DNA of 58,346 nt from a virus. Under the pieces are notes generated by a model. That model made no database searches and was not told the origin of the DNA. It worked only from the letters and a program-made list of their open reading frames with translations. Of the stretch, positions 32,924 through 42,152 are shown piece after piece. Position 1 is the first letter of the stretch. Each line of letters starts with the position of its first letter. The stretch lies in the IMG/VR virus record IMGVR_UViG_3300044655_000081, positions 1 to 58,346 of that record. One strand, given 5' to 3'. Both the position numbers and the translations under genes were made by a program.

Positions 32924-35900
32924 CTATTTATGCAATGACACATAAACGTCACCTGAGTTGTTCGGTAGCAGATTAGATAGATTGCTACTTACGACTACAC
33001 CAGTGTGCTTGACATTGTAGGTCGAACTATCAGTTATCTTATTGACAGTATAAACACCATTAGCAATGCTCTCAAGATTTCCTGAATCAAATAGCATATT
33101 AACTGTATTGCCTACGCTGAATCCATGTGATGATCTAGAAATACCAACATTGACATAACCTCTATAGACAGTAACTAGACCATTTGCAGATAGAACATTT
33201 GGTGTATTCAATGTCATCGATGATGAACTTGTTACGTTGACTGTATAATATCCATTTGATACGTTTGCTGTGTCACCAGTAATGAACCACATATAAACAG
33301 AATCATTAGAATTAAAATCATGATCTGTAATGTTTAGGGTAACATCTGATGTCTTATAGTTTAGACTACCACTAGAAGATACTGGATATCTCGTAGTGAT
33401 ATTGAATGTATTAACTGTGACATCGCTAACTGTGTATAGTGTGTTGGTGACGTTTCCTGTGTCGCCGCTATATGCATAGATGAATATAGGATCACCATTA
33501 GACAATTCATGTGATGTATCGGTGACTACAATCTGATTGAAATAAACATTAGCATTACCGGATAGAGAAGATGCTGATGCAATGTTTTTATGTTCAACTG
33601 TAAATTGTGTAGCGTTTGCTGATGTTACTGTATAGCGAGTATTAATAAGTGTAGTGTCGCTGGAGTTAAACTTTAGGTATACATTATCACTAGGAATTAG
33701 TCCAGTTGAATTGGCAAAGATTGTAACACTGGGATTGTTTATTGTTACATTACCGTTTGCTGGATATGCCTTCTTGACAATGTTTAACTTCTTACCAGAT
33801 AGTGAACCAGTTAGAGCGGGATATAGAACGATAGCATCGGTGTTATTTCCCACATACATTATCTGTGCATTAGATGAATCGACATATACAGTGTCACCAA
33901 CAGCAATAGCAACGTTGGAGTTCTGTGTCCATTGTGATAGTATTGCCCAAGAATTTGTAGCACCTGCACCGGTTGACAGTGTTAGGTTAGATGTGATCTG
34001 GCTGGTTGAATATAGTGCTGAATTGCCGTTTGCAATAGGAACGATAATATAATCTAGATTAGCACCACTAACAGTATAACTACCATTGACAACGTTTGAA
34101 TACATCGATGTGTGGAACTTTAGATATACATTATCACCTTTTACATAGCCATGACTGTTCGATTTAAGAACTAGATTTGAATCATATGAATTAAAGGTAC
34201 CAGTGGTTGATACTTGCACATTATAAGATGCCGGTACTATTCTAGGTGCATATGTGGCACCCTTAGTCGATACATTATATGTTCCCGACATTGTGATATC
34301 ATTAGTTGCAACCAAATATGTTGATAGTAGCAACTTAGTATTAGGAACAGCGGCCTCGGCAGAGAATACTGTAGTGACATTATTTGTATCTGTCAATAGA
34401 TAATGACCAAACAGTTTCATACCAGCAGGATGTGTTAGATCCTTGATTGATTTTCTATACTTGTTAATTGGTTCATCAACACGGATAACATAAGAGAAGT
34501 TCTGATAATAGTCTCTGTCTTGTAGGAAGTTATATGCACTCAAGAAACCGTCGTCGTTCAAGAAGCGACCAGGATAACTATATGCACCAGTAACGATTGA
34601 TGCGGTTGCAATGCCACCAGAACCAGCAGCCATATTGGCTAGATTGATAGTTGGTGTTGATGTATAACCAGTACCACCAGAGATTAGTTTTAATTCTAGA
34701 ATCTGACCATAGGTTACTGCCGATGCTACAAGTGTTTCACCATCACCGATAATAGATGTGACTTTGATATTAGCACCAGAACCTGATCCTGAACTTACTG
34801 TGATATTAGGGAAGTTTGCTTGATCGTATCCTGAACCACCGATAGTGTGACCCTGCATTTGTTTCCAATATACAGATGTAATAGAACCTGTGGCATTAAC
34901 TGCGGTTACATTAGCAGCAGCACCGACACCATAACAACCAATAGGATTGGTGAATACCAATTCATCACCAACAGAATAATCGATGCCACCGTCATATATT
35001 TCCATTCTACCAAGAATACCTAGAGAACGAATAGCAGTATTAGATCGAACGTCTAGTGATGGATTTGAAATATAATGATCACCAGTATTGATAACGTGAC
35101 TAAGTGTTACAGGACCACAGTTAGAGTAAGTCCAATATGACATTGAATTTTGTACCCATTGAGAATATGGGTTGACAATACTGCTGTTTAGATTTGAGTA
35201 GCGAACATTATTGATTGCTGTACCAGATTCAAGACTGATCAATGATTTCATAACTGAATATGAATTAGGATGATATGTTTCACTTTCATCAACGGTGAAT
35301 ACGTTTGCTGTAGCGTCAACACCACCACCGCCTGTGATTAGAACGGGGTTGCCGACTTTGAATCCTGCACCACCATATGCAACACCAATAGATGATAGAG
35401 AGCCTTTAGTGACAGATGAAATGATTACTTGTGCACCAGTTCCTCCACCACCCTCAACAGGAACAGATGAACCTTCAGTATAGCCTGATCCGCGTCCTGC
35501 TAGAGAGATGGAAGAAACAACACCAGAAAATAGAGTTCCTGATAGAAAGTAAGTTACCGCTTCTTCTTCATAAAAGCAGTATATCGTTTCACCGTCAATA
35601 AATGACTTATACTCATTAGATAGTTTGAGTTCTTTGACCAACTGTCCTTTATCGTAATATACATCTACTGCTTCTACGATAGCAGTTGCATCTGATGATT
35701 GTCCTTGAATTTTCTTGTTAACAAAGTTAGAATGTGCAGTTGAACTCGATACATTGTTAACCTGAACATTACCCAACTTAACTGATTTCTGAATGAACCA
35801 TTTACCATCTGAGGCTTTTAGAATGTCACGCTTTGGATAATAGAAACTGATTTCCTTGTTTAGTAGGATTCTCAATAGAAAGCGAACAGACTTTTCTGAA

Positions 35901-36196
35901 CCTCTAGCACGATAGAAGTCTTTAACATGCTTAGTGATTAGTGTTCTGTCTGCTTGAATGCCAGCAGGAAGTAATGAAATGAAATTATCATATAACTTCT
36001 CAATGAACTGATCTTCTGCATTGTCAATATCTTTGAACTTAGTAAAGTTCTTCGTTACGTTTAATGTCTGATTGTTTTGCTCTAGGAACTTATAATAGTC
36101 CTCTAGAAAGGCAACGAATGTCGTATGATCGTCTTTGACGAACTGTGGAACCTGTGATGAAACTAGATGTGATGTTTTGTTGTTTGATACAGACAT
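32924..36196 (-). CDS. 7: Large baseplate wedge protein, gp7-like
   Basis: This 1090-residue protein lies between gp8 and gp6, the T4 gp7 position, and is similar in length to gp7 (1032). Its N-terminal part reads SSQVPQFVKDDHTTFVAFLE, DYYKFLEQNNQ, TLITKHVKDFYRARGSEKSV and RFLLRILLNKEISFYYPKRD, typical of wedge initiators in marine T4-like phages. The middle has Gly-rich GRGSGYTEGSSVPVEGGGGT repeats. The last about 400 residues hold five or six tandem units of the form HGxxxGDxVYLxFxSG followed by NGxYTV. Direct similarity to T4 gp7 is weak by eye; position and length carry the call. A TAATG junction couples it to gp6. Confidence 0.75.
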   Translation of the reverse strand: MSVSNNKTSHLVSSQVPQFVKDDHTTFVAFLEDYYKFLEQNNQTLNVTKNFTKFKDIDNAEDQFIEKLYDNFISLLPAGIQADRTLITKHVKDFYRARGSEKSVRFLLRILLNKEISFYYPKRDILKASDGKWFIQKSVKLGNVQVNNVSSSTAHSNFVNKKIQGQSSDATAIVEAVDVYYDKGQLVKELKLSNEYKSFIDGETIYCFYEEEAVTYFLSGTLFSGVVSSISLAGRGSGYTEGSSVPVEGGGGTGAQVIISSVTKGSLSSIGVAYGGAGFKVGNPVLITGGGGVDATANVFTVDESETYHPNSYSVMKSLISLESGTAINNVRYSNLNSSIVNPYSQWVQNSMSYWTYSNCGPVTLSHVINTGDHYISNPSLDVRSNTAIRSLGILGRMEIYDGGIDYSVGDELVFTNPIGCYGVGAAANVTAVNATGSITSVYWKQMQGHTIGGSGYDQANFPNITVSSGSGSGANIKVTSIIGDGETLVASAVTYGQILELKLISGGTGYTSTPTINLANMAAGSGGIATASIVTGAYSYPGRFLNDDGFLSAYNFLQDRDYYQNFSYVIRVDEPINKYRKSIKDLTHPAGMKLFGHYLLTDTNNVTTVFSAEAAVPNTKLLLSTYLVATNDITMSGTYNVSTKGATYAPRIVPASYNVQVSTTGTFNSYDSNLVLKSNSHGYVKGDNVYLKFHTSMYSNVVNGSYTVSGANLDYIIVPIANGNSALYSTSQITSNLTLSTGAGATNSWAILSQWTQNSNVAIAVGDTVYVDSSNAQIMYVGNNTDAIVLYPALTGSLSGKKLNIVKKAYPANGNVTINNPSVTIFANSTGLIPSDNVYLKFNSSDTTLINTRYTVTSANATQFTVEHKNIASASSLSGNANVYFNQIVVTDTSHELSNGDPIFIYAYSGDTGNVTNTLYTVSDVTVNTFNITTRYPVSSSGSLNYKTSDVTLNITDHDFNSNDSVYMWFITGDTANVSNGYYTVNVTSSSSMTLNTPNVLSANGLVTVYRGYVNVGISRSSHGFSVGNTVNMLFDSGNLESIANGVYTVNKITDSSTYNVKHTGVVVSSNLSNLLPNNSGDVYVSLHK
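32925..32932 (-). promoter_or_regulatory. Late-type promoter motif CATAAATA upstream of gp8
   Basis: CATAAATA on the minus strand lies 25-32 nt before the TTG start of gp8 and overlaps the final codons of the gp7-like gene. One mismatch from the T4 late consensus. Confidence 0.55.
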
Positions 36197-38274
36197 TATT
36201 CAGGAATTACTTCTAGTTGGATGCTTTGATAATTGTTTTCATCAATAGCAATGATTCTATTTCTTGATGGATTAATAATGTCACTTGCAGGGATAACATT
36301 GACCGTCATAATGTCGTTGTCATAGAAGTCATTGATGCCAATTGCTTGTGGTAATAGAGAAGTGATTACAACTTTACCGGTTGTGTAGTCAATTGTTCCT
36401 ACATTTTCGTTAACGATAACTTTCTCACCGTTAGACTTATAGTAGAATGTTCTTAGAACACCGTTACGTGCTTCTAGAATTGCTTCAGCAGATGCTTCAG
36501 ACCCACCACCATCGGTGATTTGAACTGTTGCTCTGGTATAGTTAGTTCCTTTACTTGTCACCGTAATGCTGTAAATCTTATTACCAGCGATAGATGCAAC
36601 TGCTGAGGCACCAGAACCATCACCAATAATGGTTACAGTTGGTGCTGAGTCGAAATTCATACCAGGATTAATAATCTTGATTGAATCAATACCGGTGAAT
36701 GAATCAGGAACTTCTTCGATGAATACGTTTCTATAGACCATAGCATTGTCTAGAACTGTGATATATGGATAGGTGTATAGTTTTTCAAGATAAGCACCCT
36801 TCATAAGTTTTGTATTATAATTGATATAATAGTTCTTAGACTGCAAAGTTGTCAACTGAACACGCTTCTGCATATACACAACAATATCTGAGGCTGTGAT
36901 AGACTTTTCACAGTTCTCAATGTAGTATTGTAGTCTTGACTTTTTATACTTTGCTTTGAATGTGTTTAGTTCGTTGTTGCTATAGTTAATAATGGCCTGT
37001 CTAACGATTGCCTGGAGTTCTTCTCCGGTCTTAGTTGTTAGAGATGGATTATATGTAACCTTACCCTGAATCATTAAGAACACATAATCAGGATCTACGA
37101 TTTCAGGGATGATAGTTAGAACGTTTCTATTCTCAATTAGTGTATTCTTGATGCGTTCTTTCTCAAGATTAGAAAGAGCATAGAAGCCACGTGTCTTTAG
37201 TGATAGATAGACTTTGCCATAAACAACAGGATCATTATCTTCACCACCCCAAATAGAGACTGAATCGATATTATCGTAGTCTTTGGTGATTAGTGATTCA
37301 TAGTCGTTAACAGTTACGGCTCTGTTCTGTGCTGTGTAGTAATATGGCGCACGGAAACGAATCTTATCGATGTCTTCCTTGTCAACACCACCATATGATG
37401 TTTCTACAGTGGTAACAAGAACACTGTCTCTATAATTAGGACCGCCAATAGGATCAGTAAACTTAAACTTTGAAATGTTGTTTGAGACTGCACCAACTGT
37501 GTCGAGGTAAGTTGCAATAACAATATTACCGTCTTTTGGTCTATGACCTAGAACACCATCACCGAAGTAGATGGTATACTTGAGTTGATCATCTTCTTCA
37601 ACAAAGAATACTTTTGAATCACCAGAAATTTCTGTTAGATCAGCAGCAACCTTATATTCGATTGTGGTTGTATTAGATGACGATTCTTGAACAGTAACAA
37701 CAAGACTATCAGTATCAACATTAGCGGATGGAATCTGAAAGCGTCTTGATGTATTAATCGAGTCAACTAAGAATTGTTGTGTAACAACCTGCCCCTGTTT
37801 AATGAATACATTGGCAAAGTTAAATGAGCCAGCCGACTTGTGTGCGGTATTTGAATTAATAGTTACGAATGGGAAATTAACACCGTTCTTATCTTGTCCA
37901 ACTAGTCTTGTGTATTTGTCTAGTGTGATAACGTTTGTATCACGATCTTCTGTGGTAGATGGTGTTACGACAATGTTAACCTTAGATAATGAACCGTGTG
38001 CTGAACTAGGAACATAATTGATTAGTTTAGCATGTGAAAGGATATTGTTACGAACCTGTGCAGTATCTAGGAACGATTCATTAGCAGCCATGTTAAGATA
38101 GAAAGAGTTATAATATGTATTGTATGCAAGAACGTCCAATAGAACAGACATACCAGAACCGTCAAAATCGTAGTCAGTGAATGTGGACTGACTACGAAGA
38201 AAGTTTTTTAGATTTTCTTTAATCTTAAAGAAGTCTAGGTCTGCAACTTGGAGTGTGGTATTAGAAGTTGCCAT
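36196..38274 (-). CDS. 6: Baseplate wedge protein gp6 (baseplate J family)
   Basis: The protein begins LQVADLDFFKIKENLKNFLR, SQSTFTDYDFDGSGMSVLLD and VLAYNTYYNSFYLNMAANES, the conserved N-terminal arm of T4 gp6. It continues with FLDTAQVRNNILSHAKLINY. The baseplate-J core follows: YTIYFGDGVLGHRPKDGNIV, then RFRAPYYYTAQNRAVTVNDY and ESLITKDYDNIDSVSIWGGE. The C-terminal part adds Gly-rich units (IINPGMNFDSAPTVTIIGDG, SKGTNYTRATVQI). At 692 residues it is close to T4 gp6 (660). gp6 dimers form the iris around the hub that opens on contraction. Confidence 0.96.
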   Translation of the reverse strand: MATSNTTLQVADLDFFKIKENLKNFLRSQSTFTDYDFDGSGMSVLLDVLAYNTYYNSFYLNMAANESFLDTAQVRNNILSHAKLINYVPSSAHGSLSKVNIVVTPSTTEDRDTNVITLDKYTRLVGQDKNGVNFPFVTINSNTAHKSAGSFNFANVFIKQGQVVTQQFLVDSINTSRRFQIPSANVDTDSLVVTVQESSSNTTTIEYKVAADLTEISGDSKVFFVEEDDQLKYTIYFGDGVLGHRPKDGNIVIATYLDTVGAVSNNISKFKFTDPIGGPNYRDSVLVTTVETSYGGVDKEDIDKIRFRAPYYYTAQNRAVTVNDYESLITKDYDNIDSVSIWGGEDNDPVVYGKVYLSLKTRGFYALSNLEKERIKNTLIENRNVLTIIPEIVDPDYVFLMIQGKVTYNPSLTTKTGEELQAIVRQAIINYSNNELNTFKAKYKKSRLQYYIENCEKSITASDIVVYMQKRVQLTTLQSKNYYINYNTKLMKGAYLEKLYTYPYITVLDNAMVYRNVFIEEVPDSFTGIDSIKIINPGMNFDSAPTVTIIGDGSGASAVASIAGNKIYSITVTSKGTNYTRATVQITDGGGSEASAEAILEARNGVLRTFYYKSNGEKVIVNENVGTIDYTTGKVVITSLLPQAIGINDFYDNDIMTVNVIPASDIINPSRNRIIAIDENNYQSIQLEVIPE

Positions 38275-38278
38275 ATTA

Positions 38279-38683
38279 TTAACGAACCCTTTCTAGGAAT
38301 ATTGTTGTTAGGACTGGCTGCTCACGGTTCTTAATGACATACATCAGATTAACATTGAAACCATTTCTGTCTACATCAAGATCAACTTCAACATTTAAAA
38401 CAGATACTCTTGGTTCAAAGTTATTTATAACGTCTGTCACAGCAGTCTGTAGTTGATTAGCCGTAAACTGATCAGCGTTATTAAATAGTGTGTTACGAAT
38501 ATTTGATCCGATATATGATCTGAATGGACGATCATAATAGTTAGTGAAGATCAAGTTTCTGATTGATCTTTTAATAGCATCATCACCAGATTTAACAACC
38601 ACATCACTCGTAGTAGGGTGACGCAGGAAGTCTAAATCTAAATCTGTATAGTCGGGCTGACGATTGATAAATGACTTTGCCAT
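38279..38683 (-). CDS. 25: Baseplate wedge protein gp25
   Basis: A 134-residue GPW/gp25 family protein, the same size as T4 gp25 (132). It reads DVVVKSGDDAIKRSIRNLIF, TNYYDRPFRSYIGSNIRNTL and TDVINNFEPRVSVLNVEVDL. The FEPRV segment is the family's core motif, contacting sheath and gp6 at the baseplate inner ring. It has AAAAGGA before the ATG and a late motif at 38706-38713. An internal TATAAATA (38422-38429) overlaps the VINN codons and could feed gp6. Confidence 0.96.
   Translation of the reverse strand: MAKSFINRQPDYTDLDLDFLRHPTTSDVVVKSGDDAIKRSIRNLIFTNYYDRPFRSYIGSNIRNTLFNNADQFTANQLQTAVTDVINNFEPRVSVLNVEVDLDVDRNGFNVNLMYVIKNREQPVLTTIFLERVR
38422..38429 (-). promoter_or_regulatory. Consensus late motif TATAAATA inside gp25
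   Basis: A perfect TATAAATA on the minus strand lies about 150 nt before the gp6 ATG, which has no good ribosome-binding site of its own. It may drive gp6, or it may be a chance result of Val-Ile-Asn codons. Confidence 0.4.
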
Positions 38684-38705
38684 AGTAGTCCTTTTAGTAT
38701 TCCTT

Positions 38706-38713
38706 TATTTATG
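38706..38713 (-). promoter_or_regulatory. Late-type promoter motif CATAAATA upstream of gp25
   Basis: CATAAATA lies 23-30 nt before the gp25 ATG and overlaps the stop codon of the spike gene. Position and sequence repeat the arrangement seen before gp8 and gp19. Confidence 0.58.
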
Positions 38714-39620
38714 CCAGTTTACCGATAGACGCTGCATCTGACGAAGCCACTTGTGGATTGGCAGAAGGTGTTGTCGTTGGTGCACCAGGCTTTGCAGCAT
38801 TGCTAGCCGTCTGGGCTCCTTCTTGCATACGAATCTCTGCTGCTTGTATTTTCTTTTGTCCGCTGAAATTCATATGACTATCTGTTCCGCTAATCTTAAC
38901 TGCACCAGATGAATTGATATCTAGACTTGCTGATTTAATTAGAGTGCCTTGACTAGACGTTACATCAACTGATCCTGCTCTTGCTTCCATCTTAACAGTC
39001 TTTGCGCTTTGTGCTAATTGTGAATTGGTGAATAGAGATAGTTGTTTCTCTGAGCCAAGATTAAGCGAACCTTTAGAAGAAGCAATAGTGGCATCTTCTC
39101 CAGCAGCCATAGCATATGACTTAGCAACCTGTCTTGATTCGCTACCAGCAACCTTGGTTGTTCTGTTACCACCAATAGCAACGTCCATATTGTTGCGAAT
39201 AACTGCATTATGACTATCTGCGGTAACATTGTAAGCACCGGTGACTGTCATATTAACATCACCATGAACAGTCTTATTATAATCACCATACACCATCATT
39301 GACCCATGACCTTTAACTGTAAGATCATGTGCACCAGTGACAGTCATTCTATTTTCACCAAAGATAATATCATATTTACCATGATGTGCAGTTACTTGAA
39401 CAGAACCATCTGGTAGAAATTGAAATGCTGATCCGCTTCTATGTTGAATAGTCATACTCTCTGAACCAGGAGTATCATCGACCATCATAGGTATATTACC
39501 AGAGCGTGTCTTGGTGATTAATTGATTGGGGTACTTACCAGCGTTTTTCTTGGTACGAGGATCTTTCGCTGATGACCACTTTTGTGGTGTTTCTTTTTTA
39601 GGGTTATCGTGTTCTGCCAT
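38709..39620 (-). CDS. Baseplate central spike, gp5-type beta-helix without lysozyme domain
   Basis: The 303-residue protein starts with a basic linker (SAKDPRTKKNAGKYPNQLIT), then RSGSAFQFLPDGSVQVTAHH and HGKYDIIFGENRMTVTGAHD. After this come successive LTVKGHGSMMVYGDYNKTVH and GDVNMTVTGAYNVTADS units. These VxGxxxxx-like octads are the hallmark of the T4 gp5 C-terminal triple-stranded beta-helix, the membrane-piercing needle. There is no lysozyme motif and no OB fold here. Those gp5 parts appear to be encoded by neighbouring or distant genes (39630-40946 and 46409-48676). AGAGGATA precedes the ATG. Confidence 0.82.
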   Translation of the reverse strand: MAEHDNPKKETPQKWSSAKDPRTKKNAGKYPNQLITKTRSGNIPMMVDDTPGSESMTIQHRSGSAFQFLPDGSVQVTAHHGKYDIIFGENRMTVTGAHDLTVKGHGSMMVYGDYNKTVHGDVNMTVTGAYNVTADSHNAVIRNNMDVAIGGNRTTKVAGSESRQVAKSYAMAAGEDATIASSKGSLNLGSEKQLSLFTNSQLAQSAKTVKMEARAGSVDVTSSQGTLIKSASLDINSSGAVKISGTDSHMNFSGQKKIQAAEIRMQEGAQTASNAAKPGAPTTTPSANPQVASSDAASIGKLA

Positions 39621-39629
39621 TATATCCTC

Positions 39630-40946
39630 TTACGACATAAACTTAGAAAGTGGATTGCCACCTTGAATTGTTTGCATAACTATACTCTTTAAATCAACAT
39701 CTTTATTCATGCCTTCCATCAACTGTTTCATTTGTCCTTCAGCATTTGGTGGTAGACGCTTCATCATATCCATTAGATTAGATATCTTATCACCAAACAT
39801 ATTCTGTCCGCTGCCAGAGCCAGGATTAGAAGATGGATTGCTAAGATTGTTACTCATATTCTGCTGTGGTGTTGTATTAGAATATTCAGTCTGAATATCA
39901 CCAGTTGCAGTAATAATAGTATTAGCATTACCCCAGACAGTATTTGATGTAATAACTGTATTGGCTAATTTATCTAAGCCAAACAATGTTTCATCATGCT
40001 GCAAACGATTAAGAACTTCCATCAAATCTGCTAGACAGGTAACCTGACTGAGTAGTTCCGCAGCATTATCTAGATATGTTTCATCATGAACACGGAACAT
40101 TGTGGTAAATGCAGAATGTGTTGAATTTGCATCAAGCCCCTGTGACATTGTAGCAATACTAGTCAAGGCATCTTGCATTTGTGGGGATAGGTTTTCTTGG
40201 ATTTGATCCATTCTGTTATAAGAGAGGCTAGTCTGTAACCCTTGTTGACCCTGGGCACCACCTGCTGCACCACCTCCACCCATGTTACCCATGAGACCTT
40301 GAAACATACCACCAAGAGACATGACAGACCCTGGCAAGTTATTCATCATATCCCCTGTTAGGAGATTAGAGAATTGTTGTTTAGCAGTAGGAACGTTAGT
40401 GACTTCGGGTAATTTATAACCAGTTGTTTCGAACATAGAGCCGTGAGAAGGAGTTCCCTTTAGTAGTGAGTGCTTATGCTTCTTACCTTTTTCTTTAATC
40501 TTTTTGACCTTGGCACCCTTTTCAACGGTCTCCTCGATATCTGGTGGAATATTAACACCAGTCTCACGATCAAATAGTTCTTGAAAGTATTGAGCACCTA
40601 ATAGATTCTTACCACCACCTTGGCTGCCCTTGTCATAATTAACAATATCATTAGCCTGACCAAGAATAACACCACCACTCTGTCCAGGATACTTGAGAAA
40701 ATATACAAGCGCACCAGGATCCATTACACCTTGAAACGATTGCTGACCTAATGCAGTTGGTGAGTGCATTAATGGTGAGAACGCTAGATGTTCTTGTTTA
40801 ACACCTTCTGGGTCCATTGTAGAAGGTAGAATAACTTTTTGATTACCTGAATGATCTTTGGGATGATCACCATCTCCTTGTGGATCACCACCAGAAGCGA
40901 TGACACCTAATTCGATTAAGCCTAGAGGATTATTACTAATGCCCAT
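39630..40946 (-). CDS. Baseplate hub protein with gp5 OB-fold-like segment
   Basis: Residues about 55-105 read LAFSPLMHSPTALGQQSFQG, VMDPGALVYFLKYPGQSGGV and ILGQANDIVN. This corresponds in pattern to the OB-fold edge of T4 gp5 (G..V.g.f.d.....GiVlG) that sits on the gp27 trimer. The rest includes a Lys-rich linker (VEKGAKVKKIKEKGKKHKHS), a Gly/Met-rich helix region (MFQGLMGNMGGGGAAGGAQG) and helical C-terminal parts. The order gp27-like, this gene, beta-helix spike suggests a hub/spike adaptor. Overall family is unclear to me. It is joined to the gp27-like gene by TAATG. Confidence 0.6.
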   Translation of the reverse strand: MGISNNPLGLIELGVIASGGDPQGDGDHPKDHSGNQKVILPSTMDPEGVKQEHLAFSPLMHSPTALGQQSFQGVMDPGALVYFLKYPGQSGGVILGQANDIVNYDKGSQGGGKNLLGAQYFQELFDRETGVNIPPDIEETVEKGAKVKKIKEKGKKHKHSLLKGTPSHGSMFETTGYKLPEVTNVPTAKQQFSNLLTGDMMNNLPGSVMSLGGMFQGLMGNMGGGGAAGGAQGQQGLQTSLSYNRMDQIQENLSPQMQDALTSIATMSQGLDANSTHSAFTTMFRVHDETYLDNAAELLSQVTCLADLMEVLNRLQHDETLFGLDKLANTVITSNTVWGNANTIITATGDIQTEYSNTTPQQNMSNNLSNPSSNPGSGSGQNMFGDKISNLMDMMKRLPPNAEGQMKQLMEGMNKDVDLKSIVMQTIQGGNPLSKFMS

Positions 40947-42151
40947 TATACTTCACCTCCACCAGCAGTTTGAGCAACGCATTCCATATTAGTAACAGAG
41001 AAGCCGCCGAGTTTAATATCGTGAACAAGAGCAGCAATAAGATATTTACCGCTACCATATACAAGTTCACCACTTGTTGATTTAGAATTGATCCATTTTA
41101 GTTCTATCATCTTGCCAGCGTGTAAGTCTAGATTGCAGGGAACAGTAATTCTTAGAGCCATCTTGTCTTTATCTAATAGACTCATTCTAGCCTGACGCTT
41201 TAATAGATGGCTTTCAGTATCTAAGTTACAACTGTTTCTGTCTTCCGCTGTTGACTCATTAGAGAAGCCTTGCTTGTAATTATACTGACCGATACCGCAG
41301 TCACAATCTTGTGTGCCACCACGTTGTGTAAAGATTTTGTGCACCATATCCATAAAGGCACCACTGTTCTGGTCTTTACCTTTATCATCGACACCGTTTA
41401 GAATATCTGTTAGATAATCAAAGTCACAGGGGAACGAAAAGTTAATAGCATAGTCATTATTGGCATATCCAGTTTCATTTTCAATATCGACTTGCTGATA
41501 TTTCTTAATCACACTACCCTGAGTCATTTTCTTTAATGAGGTAAAATAATGCTTACCACCATCTTCGTATGTCATGAAATGCACAAATGATGGATCATCA
41601 CCATCTAATGCTACGCTTGCTTGTTGTGCAATTACCTGGTAGGGGTGAATGTTCTCTGCAATATAATCTCTAGCAGGATCAGCAGAATCAACTTGCTTTT
41701 CGTTTGCTTCAACACAATGACCCAATACATGCTCAACAATCTCGGAAGGTCTGGTGCATTTCCATGATTTAGATACAAGACACTTGGCATCCAACAATAG
41801 TGTTTCATCACAGGCATGAATAACAAATTCTTCAGTCTGACCTACGTTTGTTGGCATGAACTTTCTGTCTGCCATTCTATAGACTTTTTGATTAACGCTT
41901 AGTGTAGTATTATTAGATTTGAGAGTGAACTTGATGCCACTATTCTTCCACTGATCAAAGTCTTTACCGGGAGGATTGTATATCAATGATTGCAACTTAA
42001 CCGCAGTCTGTGGACTTTGTGTCGTAAGACTTTCGATCATTAGAATTTCTTTAATCATAACTCCTTCAAGATTTGATGGTGGTCCATCGATATCGAATGC
42101 CTCGACGCTGACTATACCATGTTCTTGGAGTATATTAAAATTTTCTGCCAT
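40946..42151 (-). CDS. 27: Baseplate hub protein, gp27-like
   Basis: I place the start at the ATG of MAENFNILQEHGIVSVEAFD, one nt after the gp53 stop; a start 12 codons upstream would overlap gp53. Typical hub segments are ESLTTQSPQTAVKLQSLIYN, CDETLLLDAKCLVSKSWKCT, PSEIVEHVLGHC, YIAENIHPYQVIAQQASVAL, DDPSFVHFMTYEDGGKHYF and a C-terminal NLDLHAGKMIELKWINSKST. The NiHPyqvI.qq motif is characteristic of gp27-like hubs in T4-like marine phages. The 401-residue length equals that of T4 gp27 (391). It has eight or more cysteines, including CDCGIGQYN, which is unusual in a virion protein. Confidence 0.8.
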   Translation of the reverse strand: MAENFNILQEHGIVSVEAFDIDGPPSNLEGVMIKEILMIESLTTQSPQTAVKLQSLIYNPPGKDFDQWKNSGIKFTLKSNNTTLSVNQKVYRMADRKFMPTNVGQTEEFVIHACDETLLLDAKCLVSKSWKCTRPSEIVEHVLGHCVEANEKQVDSADPARDYIAENIHPYQVIAQQASVALDGDDPSFVHFMTYEDGGKHYFTSLKKMTQGSVIKKYQQVDIENETGYANNDYAINFSFPCDFDYLTDILNGVDDKGKDQNSGAFMDMVHKIFTQRGGTQDCDCGIGQYNYKQGFSNESTAEDRNSCNLDTESHLLKRQARMSLLDKDKMALRITVPCNLDLHAGKMIELKWINSKSTSGELVYGSGKYLIAALVHDIKLGGFSVTNMECVAQTAGGGEV

Positions 42152-42152
42152 G

